DNA of 64,000 nt from Flavobacterium jejuense (GTDB taxonomy: Bacteria; Bacteroidota; Bacteroidia; Flavobacteriales; Flavobacteriaceae). Every line of letters starts with the position of its first letter. Within the stretch, counting starts at the first letter, position 1. This document shows positions 62,659-64,000 of this stretch, piece by piece. A program made the position numbers and the translations under genes. The notes under the pieces are model-generated. The model did no database searches and was not told the origin of the DNA. It saw only the letters and a list, made by a program, of their open reading frames with translations. The stretch lies in assembly GCF_006491595.2 (NCBI RefSeq), contig NZ_VEVQ02000016.1, positions 40,723-104,722 on the forward strand, written 5' to 3'.

Positions 62659-63891
62659 TTGAATTTAGAATATTTTATAGCCAAAAGACTTGTTACTGCT
62701 AAAAGTGATAAAAGTAGTGTTTCTTCACCAATTATTAAAATAGCAATTACAGCAATTGCAATTGGAATAATTATGATGATTGTTTCTATTGCTACAGGAA
62801 TTGGTTTACAAAAAAAAATTCAGGAGAAAGTATCTGCATTCAATGGTCATGTAATCATTTCTAATCATGATGATAACCAATCTCAAGTTAGTACAGTTCC
62901 TATTTCAACTAAACAAGATTTTTACCCTATTTTCAAAAGTGTTTCCGGAATAGATTATATTCAAGCTGTAGCTACAAAAGCAGCAATGATTCGTACAGAA
63001 GAAACGGTAGAAGGAATTATTTTCAAAGGAGTTGGAAAAGAATATAATTGGGATAATATTAAAGAGTATATAGTAGAAGGAAGTATTCCAAGTTTAAACA
63101 ATAAGTTGACTGATGATGTGGTTATTTCTAAGTTTTTAGCTAATAGGTTAAGTCTAAAGCTTAATGATATTTGTAGAACTTATTTTATAAAGCCTAATAA
63201 TGAAGGCTATAATTTAAGGAGCTTCAGAATTGTTGGTATTTTTAATTCGGGATTTCAAGAGTTCGATTCTAATTTTGTTTTAGGTGATTTAAGACATATA
63301 CAAAAAATTAATAAATGGGAAGAAGATGAAGTAGGAGCTTTTGAAGTTTTTCTAAATAATTTTTCTCAAATTGAGGAAAAAGGACAAGAAATATATAAAG
63401 AAATACCTTCTACTTATAATAGTGTAACAATTTTAGATAAGTATTACAGTGTTTTTGAATGGTTAAAGCTTTTCGATTTTAATATTGTTGTTATTTTAAT
63501 AGTTATGATTATTGTCTCAACTATTAACATGATCGTTGCGCTTTTAGTTCTTATTTTAGAACGAACACAAATGATTGGGATATTAAAGGCTGTGGGAGCT
63601 AGTAACTGGAATATTAGAAAAATATTTTTGTATAATGCTGGACATTTAATAATTCGAGGATTACTGTGGGGAAATGGGATAGCATTTTTATTTCTTTTGT
63701 TACAGAAGTTTTTTGGGATTATAAAACTTGATCCTGAAAATTATTATGTAAATGAAGCACCAGTAGATATAAATATAGGATATATAGTATTGCTAAATAT
63801 TGGAACTATATTTGTTTGTTTATTAGTGTTGTTAATTCCATCCTATATAATAACAAAGATTTCTCCAGTAAAAGCTATTCGATTTGATTAA
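62659..63891 (+). CDS. ABC transporter permease (FtsX/LolC-like), TTG start inferred
   Basis: A 410-residue permease: cytoplasmic N-term, TM1 (about 28-48), a large periplasmic MacB-type domain, and three C-terminal helices (about 275-390) of the FtsX fold. Alignment by eye with Flavobacterium LolC/E-like proteins (NLEYFIAKRL at the start) puts the N-terminus at TTG 62659, because no ATG lies nearby in frame. That leaves only 7 bases to the divergent NamZ-like start at 62651. No ATPase gene is seen in the window; the downstream 109 bases are AT-rich and hold nothing recognised. Confidence 0.8.
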   Translation: MNLEYFIAKRLVTAKSDKSSVSSPIIKIAITAIAIGIIMMIVSIATGIGLQKKIQEKVSAFNGHVIISNHDDNQSQVSTVPISTKQDFYPIFKSVSGIDYIQAVATKAAMIRTEETVEGIIFKGVGKEYNWDNIKEYIVEGSIPSLNNKLTDDVVISKFLANRLSLKLNDICRTYFIKPNNEGYNLRSFRIVGIFNSGFQEFDSNFVLGDLRHIQKINKWEEDEVGAFEVFLNNFSQIEEKGQEIYKEIPSTYNSVTILDKYYSVFEWLKLFDFNIVVILIVMIIVSTINMIVALLVLILERTQMIGILKAVGASNWNIRKIFLYNAGHLIIRGLLWGNGIAFLFLLLQKFFGIIKLDPENYYVNEAPVDINIGYIVLLNIGTIFVCLLVLLIPSYIITKISPVKAIRFD

Positions 63892-64000
63892 TAATTATTA
63901 GCAGATATATATAGTTATAAAAGACAATTATTCCTGCTTTTCGTTCTATCTTTTTATTTTATTCTAAAATAAAAAGGATGCCACTACAATCAGGGCTAAT

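Noticed and set aside
1..64000. CRISPR arrays, tRNA, rRNA, transposases, integrases
   Set aside because: Searched by eye; no spaced repeats, no cloverleaf-like or rRNA sequence and no transposase motif found.

Overview
The window is AT-rich DNA that looks like a Flavobacteriaceae (Flavobacterium-like) chromosome. The evidence is a gldA gliding-motility ABC ATPase, a GLPGLI-family protein beside a TonB-receptor-like barrel, DUF3857/transglutaminase pairs, secreted proteins ending their signal peptide in FAQ/SAQ/SFSQ, split MetH, and many -7 boxes of the Bacteroidetes type TAnnTTTG. No rRNA, tRNA, CRISPR array, insertion sequence or prophage was found.

Layout. 1-5400: a two-component system (minus strand) diverges from a GLPGLI protein and an outer-membrane barrel. 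5460-26280: a sulfur amino-acid region with metK (minus), then cysE-cysK-cobA-cysJ-cysI-met8 (cysteine, sulfite reduction, siroheme), metY-osmC-metX-hom, two transsulfuration-type PLP enzymes, a MetH split in two, and metF. 26560-28530: two small paralogous TPR-like secreted proteins and gldA. 28640-32720: pheA-aminotransferase-tyrA-DAHP synthase/chorismate mutase. 32790-41570: rsgA, dtd, two DUF3857 proteins, a MazG-like pyrophosphohydrolase, aroA and queA. 41850-51380: kynureninase, a ureohydrolase, an S41 peptidase, a photolyase/cryptochrome group that carries two lesions, a flavin reductase and kynurenine monooxygenase. 51450-64000: DUF2339/DUF3999 membrane pair, cupin, HerA-like ATPase, two VGIGT surface proteins, queE, a methyltransferase, a Cys-cluster protein, a NamZ-like lipoprotein and an ABC permease.

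The most interesting signal is regulatory. Four short upstream ORFs (7136, 14215, 14348, 18393) precede the cysteine and methionine operons. Three carry a Cys/Met run: two read MKxxxCNxCCMMW and the third has MCCMMM. Each ORF is followed by an intrinsic terminator, and in three of the four the sequence just after the MMW codons can pair with the 5' arm of that terminator. This is the architecture of ribosome-mediated attenuation. Two are in tandem before metY. The fourth, before the cystathionine synthase/lyase-like genes, keeps MMW but has lost every Cys codon in the core, as expected if it was retuned from Cys plus Met to Met alone. The metH transcript instead has a SAM-I (S-box) riboswitch. 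A separate Phe/Tyr-rich leader peptide (28640) with an 8-bp antiterminator precedes the Phe/Tyr operon. The window therefore shows one amino-acid network wired through leader-peptide attenuators plus a riboswitch.

Signs of decay: cry-DASH is frameshifted near its end, a DUF2256 mini-gene next to it has an in-frame TAG in place of a Trp, and a four-helix-bundle (S23) gene is an internally deleted remnant at 43188-43353. Low-complexity, hairpin-prone spacers recur between genes and once inside the NamZ-like lipoprotein.
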